From: Streptomyces caniferus
Lineage (GTDB): Bacteria; Actinomycetota; Actinomycetes; Streptomycetales; Streptomycetaceae
DNA length: 64,000 nt
Direction of reading: 5' to 3'
Assembly (NCBI RefSeq): GCF_009811555.1
Contig: NZ_BLIN01000005.1
Coordinates: 4,659,501-4,723,500 of the forward strand
The notes below the pieces were generated by a model. That model was given only the letters and a program-made list of their open reading frames with translations. It did no database searches and was not told where the DNA came from. Numbering within the stretch: the stretch's first letter is position 1; every line of letters begins with the position of its first letter. Position numbers and translations under genes: made by a program. Shown here one piece after another: positions 16,845 to 24,481 of this stretch.

Positions 16845-19189
16845 CCCCGCACCCGCCCGCCACGCCGGCCCAGCCGTCGTACCGGCCCCCGTCCACGTCG
16901 CGAGGAAGAGCGCCGGGCCCGGTCGCCGCTTCCCGGGCGGCCGCGGAGCCCGCCGCCGATCCGCGCTGGGCGAAGCCGGCGCTGTGGGCGTTGTTGCTGG
17001 TCACGGCGGTGCTCTACCTCTGGAGCCTGTCCGCGTCCGGCTATGCCAACCAGTTCTACTCGGCCGCCGTCCAGGCCGGCAGCGAGAGCTGGAAGGCGTT
17101 CTTCTTCGGTTCGTCCGACGCGGCGAACTCCATCACCGTCGACAAACCGCCGGCCGCGCTGTGGCCGATGGCGCTGTCCGTACGGCTCTTCGGGCTCAGC
17201 TCGTGGGCGATCCTGGTGCCCGAGGCGCTGATGGGGGTCGCGACGGTCGGGGTGCTCCACGGGGCCGTACGGCGCCGGTTCGGTGCGGGGGCGGGGCTGC
17301 TGGCCGGCGGGGCGCTGGCCGTGACGCCGGTCGCGGCGCTGATGTTCCGCTTCAACAACCCGGACGCGCTGCTGTGCCTGCTGATGGTCTGTGCGGTCGC
17401 CGCCGTCCTGCGGGCACTCGACGACGGCCGTACGAAGTGGCTGGTGCTGGCCGGTGTCTGCTTCGGCCTGGGCTTCCTCACCAAGACGCTGCAGGCCTGG
17501 CTGATCCTGCCGGCGCTCGCCGTGGTCTACGTCTGCTGCGGGCCGGTCGCGCCGCGCCGGCGGCTGGGGCAACTGCTGCTCGCGGGGCTGGCGATCGTGG
17601 TGTCCGGCGGCTGGTGGGTGGCCGCCGTCGAGCTGTGGCCCGCGACCTCGCGTCCGTACATCGGCGGCTCGCAGCACAACAGCTTCCTGGAGCTGACCTT
17701 CGGCTACAACGGCTTCGGGCGGATCACCGGCAACGAGACCGGCAGCCTCGGCGGGGGCGGTGGCCGTACCGGCGGCGGAGGCGGATGGGGGGAGACCGGG
17801 ATCACCCGGCTGTTCTCGTCCGACATGGGCGGGCAGATCTCCTGGCTGCTGCCCGCGGCGCTGATCCTGCTGGTCGCGAGCGTGTGGGTGCTGCGGCGGG
17901 CCCGGCGGGCGACCGATGCCGAACGGGCGGGGCAGCGGGCGGAGTTCCTGGTGTGGGGCGGCGCGCTGCTGATGACCTTCACGACCTTCAGCTTCATGTC
18001 CGGGATCTTCCACCAGTACTACAACATCGCGCTGGCCCCGTATATCGCGGCGCTGGTGGGGATGGGCGCGGGGCTGTTCCGGCGGCGCGGCGGGCGGCGT
18101 GCCCCGTTCGTGCTCGCCGTGGCGGTCGCGGTGACCGCCGGATGGTCGTTCGTGCTGCTGAACCGGTCGCCGGAGTGGCTGCCGTGGCTGCGCTGGACGG
18201 TGGTGGCCCTCGGTCTGCTGTCGGCGGTGGGGCTGGTGGCGCTGGGGCTGCTGTCGGTACGGGCGGGAGCGCCGGTACGGGCGGGAACCTCGGCGGGGGA
18301 CGGAGAACAGGCGCGGGACGGGGAGCCGGCGCGGGACGGGGAGCCGGTGGGCGACGGAGCGTCGCCGGGACGGCCCCCGCTGCGGACGGGCCGGCGCCTC
18401 GCGGTGCCGGCGGCCGGGCTCGGCGTGGTGACGGCGCTGGCCGGACCGGTTGCGTACACGCTCGACACGGTCAACACCCCCAAGAGCGGGTCGATCATCA
18501 CGGCCGGTCCCGCGGTGCGGGGCGGCACGGGCGGTCCCGGCGGCGGCTTCCCCGGCGGCCGGCGGGCCGGCGGTATGTGGCGCGGCGCCAACGGCGGTAC
18601 GGGCGGCCCGGGTCCGGGCGGGCCTCAGGGCACCCAGCAGGCCGGCAGGCAGGGCACCCGGCAGAGCAACCACCAGGCCGCCAACCCGGGCCGCTTCCCG
18701 GGACAGGGCCAGGCCGCCGGTGGCGGTCGGCGAGCCGGCGGGCAGGGCCTCCCCGGCGGACCGGGCGGCTTCGGTGAGCGGGGCGCCGGGCGGATGGGCG
18801 GTATGGGCGGCCTGCTCAACGGCAGCAAGGTGAGCGCCAAGGCCAAGGCGCTGCTGGAGAAGGACGCCGGCGACTACACCTGGGCCGCCGCGGCGATCGG
18901 CTCGCAGAACGCCGCGAGCTACCAACTCGCCACCGAGAAGCCGGTGATGGCGATCGGCGGCTTCAACGGGAGCGACCCGTCGCCGACCCTCGACCAGTTC
19001 AAGAAGGACGTCGCGGACGGGAAGATCCACTACTTCGTCGCGGGCGGGCAGGGCGGCCCCGGCGGCGGGCGGGGCGGTCCCGGTGGCGGCCGGGGCGGCT
19101 CGTCGAAGATCACTTCCTGGGTGGAGAAGACCTTCGAGAAGGTCACGGTCGGCAGCGCCACCTTCTACGACCTGACCCGGAAGGCGTGA
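16841..19189 (+). CDS. GT39-family (ArnT/PMT-like) membrane glycosyltransferase
   Basis: 782 residues; ATG overlaps the previous stop (ATGA). A cytoplasmic Pro-rich tail is followed by about 12 membrane helices. The first extracytoplasmic loop has ANQFYSAAVQAGSESWKAFFFGS...DAANSITVDKPPAALW (residues ~67-107), the catalytic acidic loop of lipid-phosphosugar-dependent transferases. A Gly/Gln/Arg-rich low-complexity loop (~550-650) precedes a soluble C-terminal domain (DAGDYTWAAAAIGSQNAA, YFVAGG) outside the membrane. Family role: transfer of a sugar from polyprenyl phosphate to proteins or envelope polymers. Last gene of the operon; donor is probably supplied by the GT2-GtrA gene. Confidence 0.88.
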   Translation: MTPHPPATPAQPSYRPPSTSRGRAPGPVAASRAAAEPAADPRWAKPALWALLLVTAVLYLWSLSASGYANQFYSAAVQAGSESWKAFFFGSSDAANSITVDKPPAALWPMALSVRLFGLSSWAILVPEALMGVATVGVLHGAVRRRFGAGAGLLAGGALAVTPVAALMFRFNNPDALLCLLMVCAVAAVLRALDDGRTKWLVLAGVCFGLGFLTKTLQAWLILPALAVVYVCCGPVAPRRRLGQLLLAGLAIVVSGGWWVAAVELWPATSRPYIGGSQHNSFLELTFGYNGFGRITGNETGSLGGGGGRTGGGGGWGETGITRLFSSDMGGQISWLLPAALILLVASVWVLRRARRATDAERAGQRAEFLVWGGALLMTFTTFSFMSGIFHQYYNIALAPYIAALVGMGAGLFRRRGGRRAPFVLAVAVAVTAGWSFVLLNRSPEWLPWLRWTVVALGLLSAVGLVALGLLSVRAGAPVRAGTSAGDGEQARDGEPARDGEPVGDGASPGRPPLRTGRRLAVPAAGLGVVTALAGPVAYTLDTVNTPKSGSIITAGPAVRGGTGGPGGGFPGGRRAGGMWRGANGGTGGPGPGGPQGTQQAGRQGTRQSNHQAANPGRFPGQGQAAGGGRRAGGQGLPGGPGGFGERGAGRMGGMGGLLNGSKVSAKAKALLEKDAGDYTWAAAAIGSQNAASYQLATEKPVMAIGGFNGSDPSPTLDQFKKDVADGKIHYFVAGGQGGPGGGRGGPGGGRGGSSKITSWVEKTFEKVTVGSATFYDLTRKA

Positions 19190-19246
19190 CCGGCGGGCAC
19201 GGCCCGGAAGGCGTGACCCCGCTGGCGTGACCCGGAAGGCGTGACC
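19176..19246 (+). repeat. Three direct repeats at the 3' end of the GT39 gene
   Basis: CCCGGAAGGCGTGACC occurs at 19176-19191 (containing the gene's last codons and stop), 19203-19218 and 19231-19246, perfectly each time. It looks like slippage duplication of the gene's end. Confidence 0.8.
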
Positions 19247-19300
19247 CCGGCCGGTCGCTCCCGCGCCACCGCCCCGATCCCCCGGGCAGCCGAAAATGAA

Positions 19301-19356
19301 TGTACGGCGTATAAGCGTCCCTGTACGGTGTAAGTCTCCGCTCGCACCGTACAGGG
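19301..19356 (+). promoter_or_regulatory. TetR-type operator/promoter of the efflux gene, upstream of the IS
   Basis: Near-palindrome TGTACGGCGTATA at 19301, then a perfect 12-base inverted repeat: CCCTGTACGGTG (19319-19330) and CACCGTACAGGG (19345-19356), 14-base spacer. The right arm ends exactly where the IS110 element begins, and joined to the sequence after the element it continues into AGGGAG-CCCGT-ATG of the efflux gene. Its natural binder is presumably the TetR protein encoded at 22531. No convincing -35 was identified. Confidence 0.65.
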
Positions 19357-19372
19357 AGTCTCAATGACTGAG

Positions 19373-20575
19373 TCAAGCCGCCTGCGCGACCGGCGGGGCG
19401 GAGGTGAAGACACGGTTGTCGCGCAGGAGTGCCCACAGCACGCTGGCCCGTCGGCGGGCCAAGGCGATGACGGCCTGGACGTGTTTGCACCCCTCGCCGC
19501 GTTTCTTGAGGTAGAAGTCCCGGTTCGGGCCCTCGCGGATGATGCTGGTCTGCGCGGACAGGTAGAACACCCGTCGCAGGCGGCGGCTGTAACGCTTGGG
19601 CCGGTGCAGGTTGCCGGTGCGTCGTCCGGAGTCGCGTGGGACGGGCACCAGCCCGGCCGCCGAGGCCAGGTGGCCGGCGTCGTCGTAGGCCGCGAAGTCG
19701 CCGGCGGCGACCACGAACTCCGCCCCCAGGATCGGACCCATGCCGGGCAGGGGCTCGATGATCTCTGCCTGCGGATGATCGCGGAAAGTCTCGCGGATCT
19801 GCTTGTCAATCCGCTTCAGACGGTCGTCCAGGGCCAGGATCTGCGCCGCCAGGTCAGCCACGATCTGCGCGGCGACATCCTCGCCGGGCAGCGCGGTGTG
19901 CTGGGCCTGGGCGGCTTCCAGCGCGGTCGCCGCGACGATGTCGGCGCCTCGGACGCTGCGGTTGGCCAGCCAGGCTGTGAGCCGGGCCCGGCCGCGGCGG
20001 CGGATCACTGCGGGGGTCTGGTAGCCGGTCAGCAGGACCAGGGCGCCCTTGTGGCTGCTGTAGTCGAAGGCCCGCTCCAGGGCGGGGAAGACGCCGGTCA
20101 GCACGTCGCGAAGCCGGTTGATCATCCGCACCCGGTCGGCCACAAGGTCGGCTCGATGGGCGGTCAACAGTGCGAGGTCGGCGGCAAGCTGCGCAGGCAC
20201 GTCGATCGCAGCCAAGTCCCTTCGGTGACGGGCGGTTTCGGCGATGACGTAGGCATCGCGGGCATCCGTCTTGGCCTCGCCCCGGTAGGCGCCCGACATG
20301 CGGTTGACGGTGCGTCCGGGCACGTAGGCGGCCTGCTGGCCGTGGGCCGCGAGCAGAGCCAGAAGCAGCGCCGAGGACGTGCCGGAGATGTCCACGGCCC
20401 AGTGAACCTCGTCCGCAAGGTCGAGGATCTCGCCGAGCGCGGTAAGGATCGCCGTCTCATCGTTGTCGATCTTCTTCGACCACACCGTCGCGCCGGTCTC
20501 ATCGACCACCGCCGCCCAATGGTGCCCCTTGCCCGCGTCGACACCGGCCCAGACCTGGGCCTGTCGCGTGCTCAC
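19373..20575 (-). CDS. IS110-family DEDD transposase/recombinase
   Basis: 400 residues from GTG 20575, preceded by GGAGGGG at 6 bases; codons upstream belong to the leader. RuvC-like N-terminal domain: WAGVDAGKGHHWAAV (D13), HWAVDISG (D62 where many members have Glu), AKTDARDAYVIAETAR (D104, D107). C-terminal transposase_20 domain: PLPGMGPILGAEFV, then HLASAAGLVPVPRDSG with the putative nucleophile Ser305, and RRLRRVFYLSA. The protein appears full-length and intact, so the element may be active. It works with the RNA read from its own leader in the family model. Confidence 0.93.
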   Translation of the reverse strand: MSTRQAQVWAGVDAGKGHHWAAVVDETGATVWSKKIDNDETAILTALGEILDLADEVHWAVDISGTSSALLLALLAAHGQQAAYVPGRTVNRMSGAYRGEAKTDARDAYVIAETARHRRDLAAIDVPAQLAADLALLTAHRADLVADRVRMINRLRDVLTGVFPALERAFDYSSHKGALVLLTGYQTPAVIRRRGRARLTAWLANRSVRGADIVAATALEAAQAQHTALPGEDVAAQIVADLAAQILALDDRLKRIDKQIRETFRDHPQAEIIEPLPGMGPILGAEFVVAAGDFAAYDDAGHLASAAGLVPVPRDSGRRTGNLHRPKRYSRRLRRVFYLSAQTSIIREGPNRDFYLKKRGEGCKHVQAVIALARRRASVLWALLRDNRVFTSAPPVAQAA

Positions 20576-20624
20576 TTGCCCCTCCTCGTTCCGCACAGCG
20601 TGCCGTCGGCCCGAGGAACACCCC

Positions 20625-20758
20625 GCTGTCCGCTCCGTAATCAGCGACCGCACAAGGCGCGCACATCTCAATCAGCAGCCAGGGCGCCCCGGAGAGCCGG
20701 ACGGCCACTCCTTGTGAGCCACCACTGGCAAGCCCGCATCAGCCACATCCGGCCCTCC
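20625..20758 (-). ncRNA. Candidate bridge RNA of the IS110 element
   Basis: Leader upstream of the transposase, read on the minus strand. Stem-loop 1 (20758-20691) is closed by GGAG-GCCGGA pairing with UCCGGC-CUCC around an apical UGCC/GGCU hairpin. Its internal loop holds AUGCGGGCU (20739-20731) and ACAAGGAG (20715-20708), matching the left target strand ATACGGGCT (8/9, the difference a G-T wobble) and the complement of right target CTCCCTGT (7/8). Loop 2 holds AUUGAGA (20672-20666), identical to the element's right end, and UUACGGAG (20640-20632), complementary to its left end CTCCGTAA. The order target-left, target-right, donor-left, donor-right is that described for IS621. RNA ends are guesses. 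Confidence 0.75.
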
Positions 20759-20787
20759 CGGGCCGCCTAACAACTTACGGAGCCCGT

Positions 20788-22386
20788 ATGCCCTCCGTGG
20801 CCTCCGACGCCACCCCCGCCGTCCTCCAGCCGCCGGGCCGGCCCGCCGCCCGCTGGCTGATCCTCGCCGTCATCTGCCTCGCCCAGCTGACGGTCATCCT
20901 CGACAACACCGTCCTGAACGTCGCCATCCCCTCCCTCACCGAGGAGCTGGGCGCGACCACCGCCGACGTCCAGTGGATGATCAACGCCTATTCGCTGGTC
21001 CAGTCCGGTCTGCTGCTCATCGCCGGCAACTCCGCCGACCGCTACGGCCGGAAGAAGATGCTCCTCGTCGGCCTGGCGCTGTTCGGCGTCGCCTCGCTCG
21101 CCGCGGCCCTCGCCACGTCACCCGGCCTGCTCATCGCGGCACGCGCCGGTATGGGCATCGGCGGGGCCCTGCTGGTGACCACCACCCTCGCCGTCGTCAT
21201 GCAGATCTTCGACGACGCGGAGCGCCCCCGGGCCATCGGCATCTGGAGCTCGGTCAACTCCCTCGGCTTCGCCGCCGGCCCGCTGATCGGCGGCTCCCTG
21301 CTCGACCACTTCTGGTGGGGCTCGCTGTTCCTGGTCAACCTCCCCGTCGCGGTGATCTCGCTGGTGGCCGTCGCCGCCCTCGTCCCCGAATCCACCAGCC
21401 GCGGCGACAGCCTCGCCCTGCCGGGCACGAACCCGGCGGCGCGGACCCCCGTCGACCTGCTGGGCGCCCTGCTGTCCATGATCGGCATGGTGGGAGTGGT
21501 CTTCGCGATCATCTCCGGGCCGATCTCCGGCTGGCTGTCCGGCCGGGTGCTGATCTCCGCGGCCATCGGCGTCGCCGGGCTCGCCGCCTTCGCGCTGTGG
21601 GAGCTGCGCGTCCCGCACCCGATGCTGGACATGCACTTCTTCCGCAACCGCCGGTTCATCGGCGCCGTCTCGGGCGGCATCCTCGTCGCCTTCGGGATGG
21701 GCGGCTCGATGTTCCTGCTCACCCAGCACCTCCAACTGGTCCTCGGGTACGGGCCGCTGGACGCCGGGCTGCGGATGGCGCCGCTCGCCGTCACCGTCAT
21801 CCTGGTCAACTTCACCGGCCTGGGCGCCCGGCTGATCCGCCGGTTCGGCACCCCCGGGATGATCGTCTCGGGGATGTCGCTGCTCGCGGCCGGCCTCGCC
21901 GCCGTCTCCCTGCTGGGCGGCGCCGGCTACGGCGGCATGCTGTGCGGCCTGGTCATGATGGGCGTCGGCATCGCGCTCGCCATGCCGACGATGGCCAACG
22001 CCATCATGTCCGCGATCCCCCCGGCCAAGGCCGGCGTGGGGGCCGGCGTCAACGGCACCCTGATGGAATTCGGCCAGGGCCTCGGCGTCGCCGTCCTCGG
22101 CGCGGTCCTCAACTCCCGTTTCGCGGCGCTGCTTCCGCTGGTCGCCGCGGGCGCCGGGTCGTTGCCCGCGGCGTTCGCCCGGACCCGTACGGACGGCGAA
22201 CGGGCCGCCGTCCACGACGCCTTCGCGTCCGGCATCGGCACCAGCCAGCTGGTCGGCGCGGCCGCGGTCTTCCTCGGCGGGCTGCTCGCCGCCGTCCTGC
22301 TGCGCCGGGCGGAGCGGGCCGGGCGGGACGCGGCGCAGCCCGCTGCGCCTCCCGGTGCGCAACCGGCCGCCGCGGCGGCGGAATAG
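20788..22386 (+). CDS. DHA2 (EmrB/QacA-type) MFS drug exporter
   Basis: 532 residues, 14 predicted membrane helices. DHA2 markers: LDNTVLNVAIPSL in TM1, DVQWMINAYSLV, GNSADRYGRKKML (motif A), ARAGMGIGGALL (motif B), GFAAGPLIGGSLLDHFWWGSLFLVNLP (motif C region, residues ~155-182). Family role: proton-driven efflux of hydrophobic drugs. ATG 20788 keeps a usable ACGGAG site from the inserted element; the ancestral AGGGAG is split 1.4 kb away. The insertion separates the gene from its TetR-type operator. A TetR gene follows 144 bases downstream. Confidence 0.92.
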   Translation: MPSVASDATPAVLQPPGRPAARWLILAVICLAQLTVILDNTVLNVAIPSLTEELGATTADVQWMINAYSLVQSGLLLIAGNSADRYGRKKMLLVGLALFGVASLAAALATSPGLLIAARAGMGIGGALLVTTTLAVVMQIFDDAERPRAIGIWSSVNSLGFAAGPLIGGSLLDHFWWGSLFLVNLPVAVISLVAVAALVPESTSRGDSLALPGTNPAARTPVDLLGALLSMIGMVGVVFAIISGPISGWLSGRVLISAAIGVAGLAAFALWELRVPHPMLDMHFFRNRRFIGAVSGGILVAFGMGGSMFLLTQHLQLVLGYGPLDAGLRMAPLAVTVILVNFTGLGARLIRRFGTPGMIVSGMSLLAAGLAAVSLLGGAGYGGMLCGLVMMGVGIALAMPTMANAIMSAIPPAKAGVGAGVNGTLMEFGQGLGVAVLGAVLNSRFAALLPLVAAGAGSLPAAFARTRTDGERAAVHDAFASGIGTSQLVGAAAVFLGGLLAAVLLRRAERAGRDAAQPAAPPGAQPAAAAAE

Positions 22387-22424
22387 CATCGGCTCGGTAT
22401 GTGATCGTGAACGGCGCGTACCGG

Positions 22425-22451
22425 CGGCACGTATGACACCCGTACGTGCCG
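22425..22451. promoter_or_regulatory. Inverted repeat between efflux gene and its TetR regulator
   Basis: Nine-base arms CGGCACGTA and TACGTGCCG with a 9-base spacer, 40 bases after the efflux stop and 80 before the TetR start. No T-run follows, so an operator or attenuating hairpin is more likely than a terminator. Confidence 0.4.
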
Positions 22452-22513
22452 TCACCGATGACGACACCGACGCCGACCTCGACGACGCCACCCACGACGT
22501 CGAAGACGCGTAA
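22433..22513 (+). CDS. Possible 26-residue acidic leader peptide
   Basis: ATG 22433 to TAA 22511 encodes MTPVRAVTDDDTDADLDD plus eight more residues, with 11 Asp/Glu in all. It starts inside the inverted repeat and ends 17 bases before the TetR start. No ribosome site is visible, so translation is doubtful. Confidence 0.2.
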   Translation: MTPVRAVTDDDTDADLDDATHDVEDA

Positions 22514-22530
22514 GGACAGGGAGGGGCGCC

Positions 22531-23301
22531 ATGGCAGCGACGGACGACCGCGCCGGGAAGCGGCCGAACAGCGTCTGGCTGACCGAACGGCCCCCGCTCA
22601 AACGGAAGGCGGAGCAGCCGGCCGGACTCGACCTCGACAAGATCGTCGCGGCGACGGTCCGGCTGCTCGACGCCGAGGGCCTGTCGAAGTTCTCGATGCG
22701 CAGGCTCGCCGCCGAACTCGGCGTCACCGCCATGTCCGTGTACTGGTACGTCGACACCAAGGACGACCTGCTGGAACTGGCCGTCGACGCGGTGGCCGGC
22801 GAGATGACCCTGCCCGACGCGTCGGACGCCGACGCCGACTGGCGCGACCAGCTGCGCACGCTCGCCGTCGGCTACCGCGACATGCTGCTGGGCCACTCCT
22901 GGGCGGCCCGGCTGCTGGGCGAGTTCCTCAACATCGGCCCGCATTCGACGGCCTTCTCCAACGCCACCCAGCGGGTGATGCGCCGCACCGGCCTGCCCGC
23001 GGACCGCATGACCGGCGCGCTGGCGTCGCTCTTCCACTTCGTCTACGGCTTCTCCACGATCCGGGCCACCCACGAGGCCCGCTGCCGCGCGGTGGGCATG
23101 AGCCTCGACGACTACTTCGAACGGGTCGTCGCCGCGCTCTCGGACCGGCCGGAGTTCGCCGAGATGCTGGAGCCGTCCACCCGGGCCGACCACCTCCGCC
23201 GGGGTCACAGCGCCGTGGAGATGCTGGACCGGGACTTCGCCTTCGCCCTCGATCTGCAGATCGCGGGGATCGAGGCGATGCGGGACCGGCCGGGGAACTG
23301 A
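22531..23301 (+). CDS. TetR-family regulator (TetR_C_1 type)
   Basis: 256 residues from ATG 22531 with GGGAGGGG upstream. HTH: IVAATVRLLDAEGLSKFSMRRLAAELGVTAMSVYWYVDTKDDLLELAVDAV (residues ~37-87), whose YWYVDTKDDLLELAVDAV form is typical of the tetracycline-repressor-like subgroup with the TetR_C all-helical domain. An N-terminal tail WLTERPPLKRKAEQPAGLD is also subgroup-typical. Presumed repressor of the preceding efflux gene, acting at the operator now stranded upstream of the IS110 element. Transcribed with or just after the exporter. Confidence 0.9.
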   Translation: MAATDDRAGKRPNSVWLTERPPLKRKAEQPAGLDLDKIVAATVRLLDAEGLSKFSMRRLAAELGVTAMSVYWYVDTKDDLLELAVDAVAGEMTLPDASDADADWRDQLRTLAVGYRDMLLGHSWAARLLGEFLNIGPHSTAFSNATQRVMRRTGLPADRMTGALASLFHFVYGFSTIRATHEARCRAVGMSLDDYFERVVAALSDRPEFAEMLEPSTRADHLRRGHSAVEMLDRDFAFALDLQIAGIEAMRDRPGN

Positions 23302-23307
23302 CGCGAC

Positions 23308-23340
23308 GAAGGCCCCGGGCCGCGAAGCCCGGGGCCTTCT
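23308..23340. terminator. Terminator between TetR and YceI genes
   Basis: Twelve-base perfect arms AAGGCCCCGGGC and GCCCGGGGCCTT (23309-23320, 23327-23338). Placed between convergent genes, so it may work both ways. Confidence 0.8.
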
Positions 23341-23385
23341 CCCCTGCGCCGGTGGGTGCCGGGGCCGCCGCCCCGGTCGCCCGGG

Positions 23386-24228
23386 TCACCCCATCGGCAG
23401 GCTCTCCCCCTGCACCGCCTGGATGTCCAGCTCCACCTTCAGGGTCGTGCCGATCGCCGCGATACCGGCCGCGACGACCTGGTTGTAGTTCATCTTGAAG
23501 TCCTCGCGGCGCAGCTCCGCGGTGGCGCGGAACGCGGCGCGCACGCCGCCCCAGGGGTCGGGGCCGGTGCCGAGGTAGCTCAGGTCGAGGGCCACCGGGC
23601 GTACGACGCCGTGCAGCGACAGCTCGCCGTGCACCGTCCAGCGGTCCGGTCCTGCCGGTGCCAGGCCCGAGCTGCGGTAGGTGATCTCCGGGAACTCCTC
23701 GACGTTCAGGAAGTCCTCGGAGCGCAGGTGCCCGTCGCGCATCCCGTTGCCGGTGTCGATGGACGTGGCCTTGATGACCGCCTCGACGCGCGAGGCGGCG
23801 AGGTCCTCGGCGATCTCGATCCGGCCGCTGAACTCCGTGAACCGGCCGTGCACGCTGGAGATCCCCAGGTGCTGGGCGACCGCGGCCACCGTCGAGTGCA
23901 TCGGGTCGATGGTCCAGGCCCCGGGCGGCGGCAGCTCGGCCCCGCCCTGCCGCGCCAGGACGACACTGCCGACGTCCATCCGGCCGCTCGCCGTCACGAT
24001 CGCGCTGGAGGCGACCGGTGCGTAGCCGACGGCCGTCACGATGACCGTGTACGGGCCCGCGGGCAGCGGCTCCTCGCTGCGGATGGCGCCCTCGTCGTCC
24101 GCCGCGGCGCGCAGCACCTGCGCGCCCGTCATGTCGGTGACGGTCAGCACGGCGTGCTGGACCGCCCAGCCGTCGCGTGTGCGGACCTGCGCTCTCAGTC
24201 CCGCAGCTCCCGCGCCCGTCGAAGCCAT
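23386..24228 (-). CDS. YceI-family protein with N-terminal carboxypeptidase-regulatory-like domain
   Basis: 280 residues. Residues ~12-95 form a beta-sandwich domain (GAIRSEEPLPAGPYTVIVTAVGYAPVA) of the same sort found three times at the C-terminus of the MFS protein encoded next upstream. Residues ~103-280 are a YceI lipocalin-like barrel: WTIDPMHSTVAAVAQHLGISSVHGRF, LRSEDFLNVEEFPEITYRS, GELSLHGVVRPVALDL, FRATAELRREDFKMNY. YceI proteins bind isoprenoid-type lipids. No signal peptide is evident, so it is probably cytosolic. 253 non-coding GC-rich bases separate it from the MFS gene; co-transcription is likely but not certain. Confidence 0.88.
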   Translation of the reverse strand: MASTGAGAAGLRAQVRTRDGWAVQHAVLTVTDMTGAQVLRAAADDEGAIRSEEPLPAGPYTVIVTAVGYAPVASSAIVTASGRMDVGSVVLARQGGAELPPPGAWTIDPMHSTVAAVAQHLGISSVHGRFTEFSGRIEIAEDLAASRVEAVIKATSIDTGNGMRDGHLRSEDFLNVEEFPEITYRSSGLAPAGPDRWTVHGELSLHGVVRPVALDLSYLGTGPDPWGGVRAAFRATAELRREDFKMNYNQVVAAGIAAIGTTLKVELDIQAVQGESLPMG

Positions 24229-24481
24229 TGCCTCTCCCGTTTGTTGCTGGTGGGTGTCCCGTGCTCCCCGGCCCTCCCCCGCCCGGCCGAAGCCGGGAGC
24301 GGGGGAGAGGCCCGGGGGCCCGGGAAGTGTCGGGCTCCGGACGGCGGCGTGCAGGCCGTCCCCTGCCTGTGCGCAGCGCCGCCGCCGGAGCCCTGGGGTC
24401 CGGCCCGGGGCGCGTCTCCGCTCAACGCGCGCCCCGGTCCGGGGTATTGCTCCCGGGGTGGATCCCCGGGCCCGGGGGGTT

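Larger units (their letters stand above)
19357..20780 (-). mobile_element. IS110-family insertion sequence
   Basis: 1424 bp, counting the shared AG core once. Boundaries come from three agreeing signals: an AG dinucleotide at both edges (19357-19358 and 20781-20782); excision that restores operator, ribosome site and ATG of the flanking efflux gene; and donor/target guides in the element's leader. There are no terminal inverted repeats and no target duplication beyond the dinucleotide, as usual for IS110. The element is inverted relative to the interrupted gene. It contains a single DEDD transposase and a ~200-base non-coding leader. Confidence 0.88.

Noticed and set aside
19357..20780. Terminal inverted repeats of the IS element
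   Set aside because: Ends compared; only the AG dinucleotide is shared, as expected for IS110 and not for DDE-type elements.
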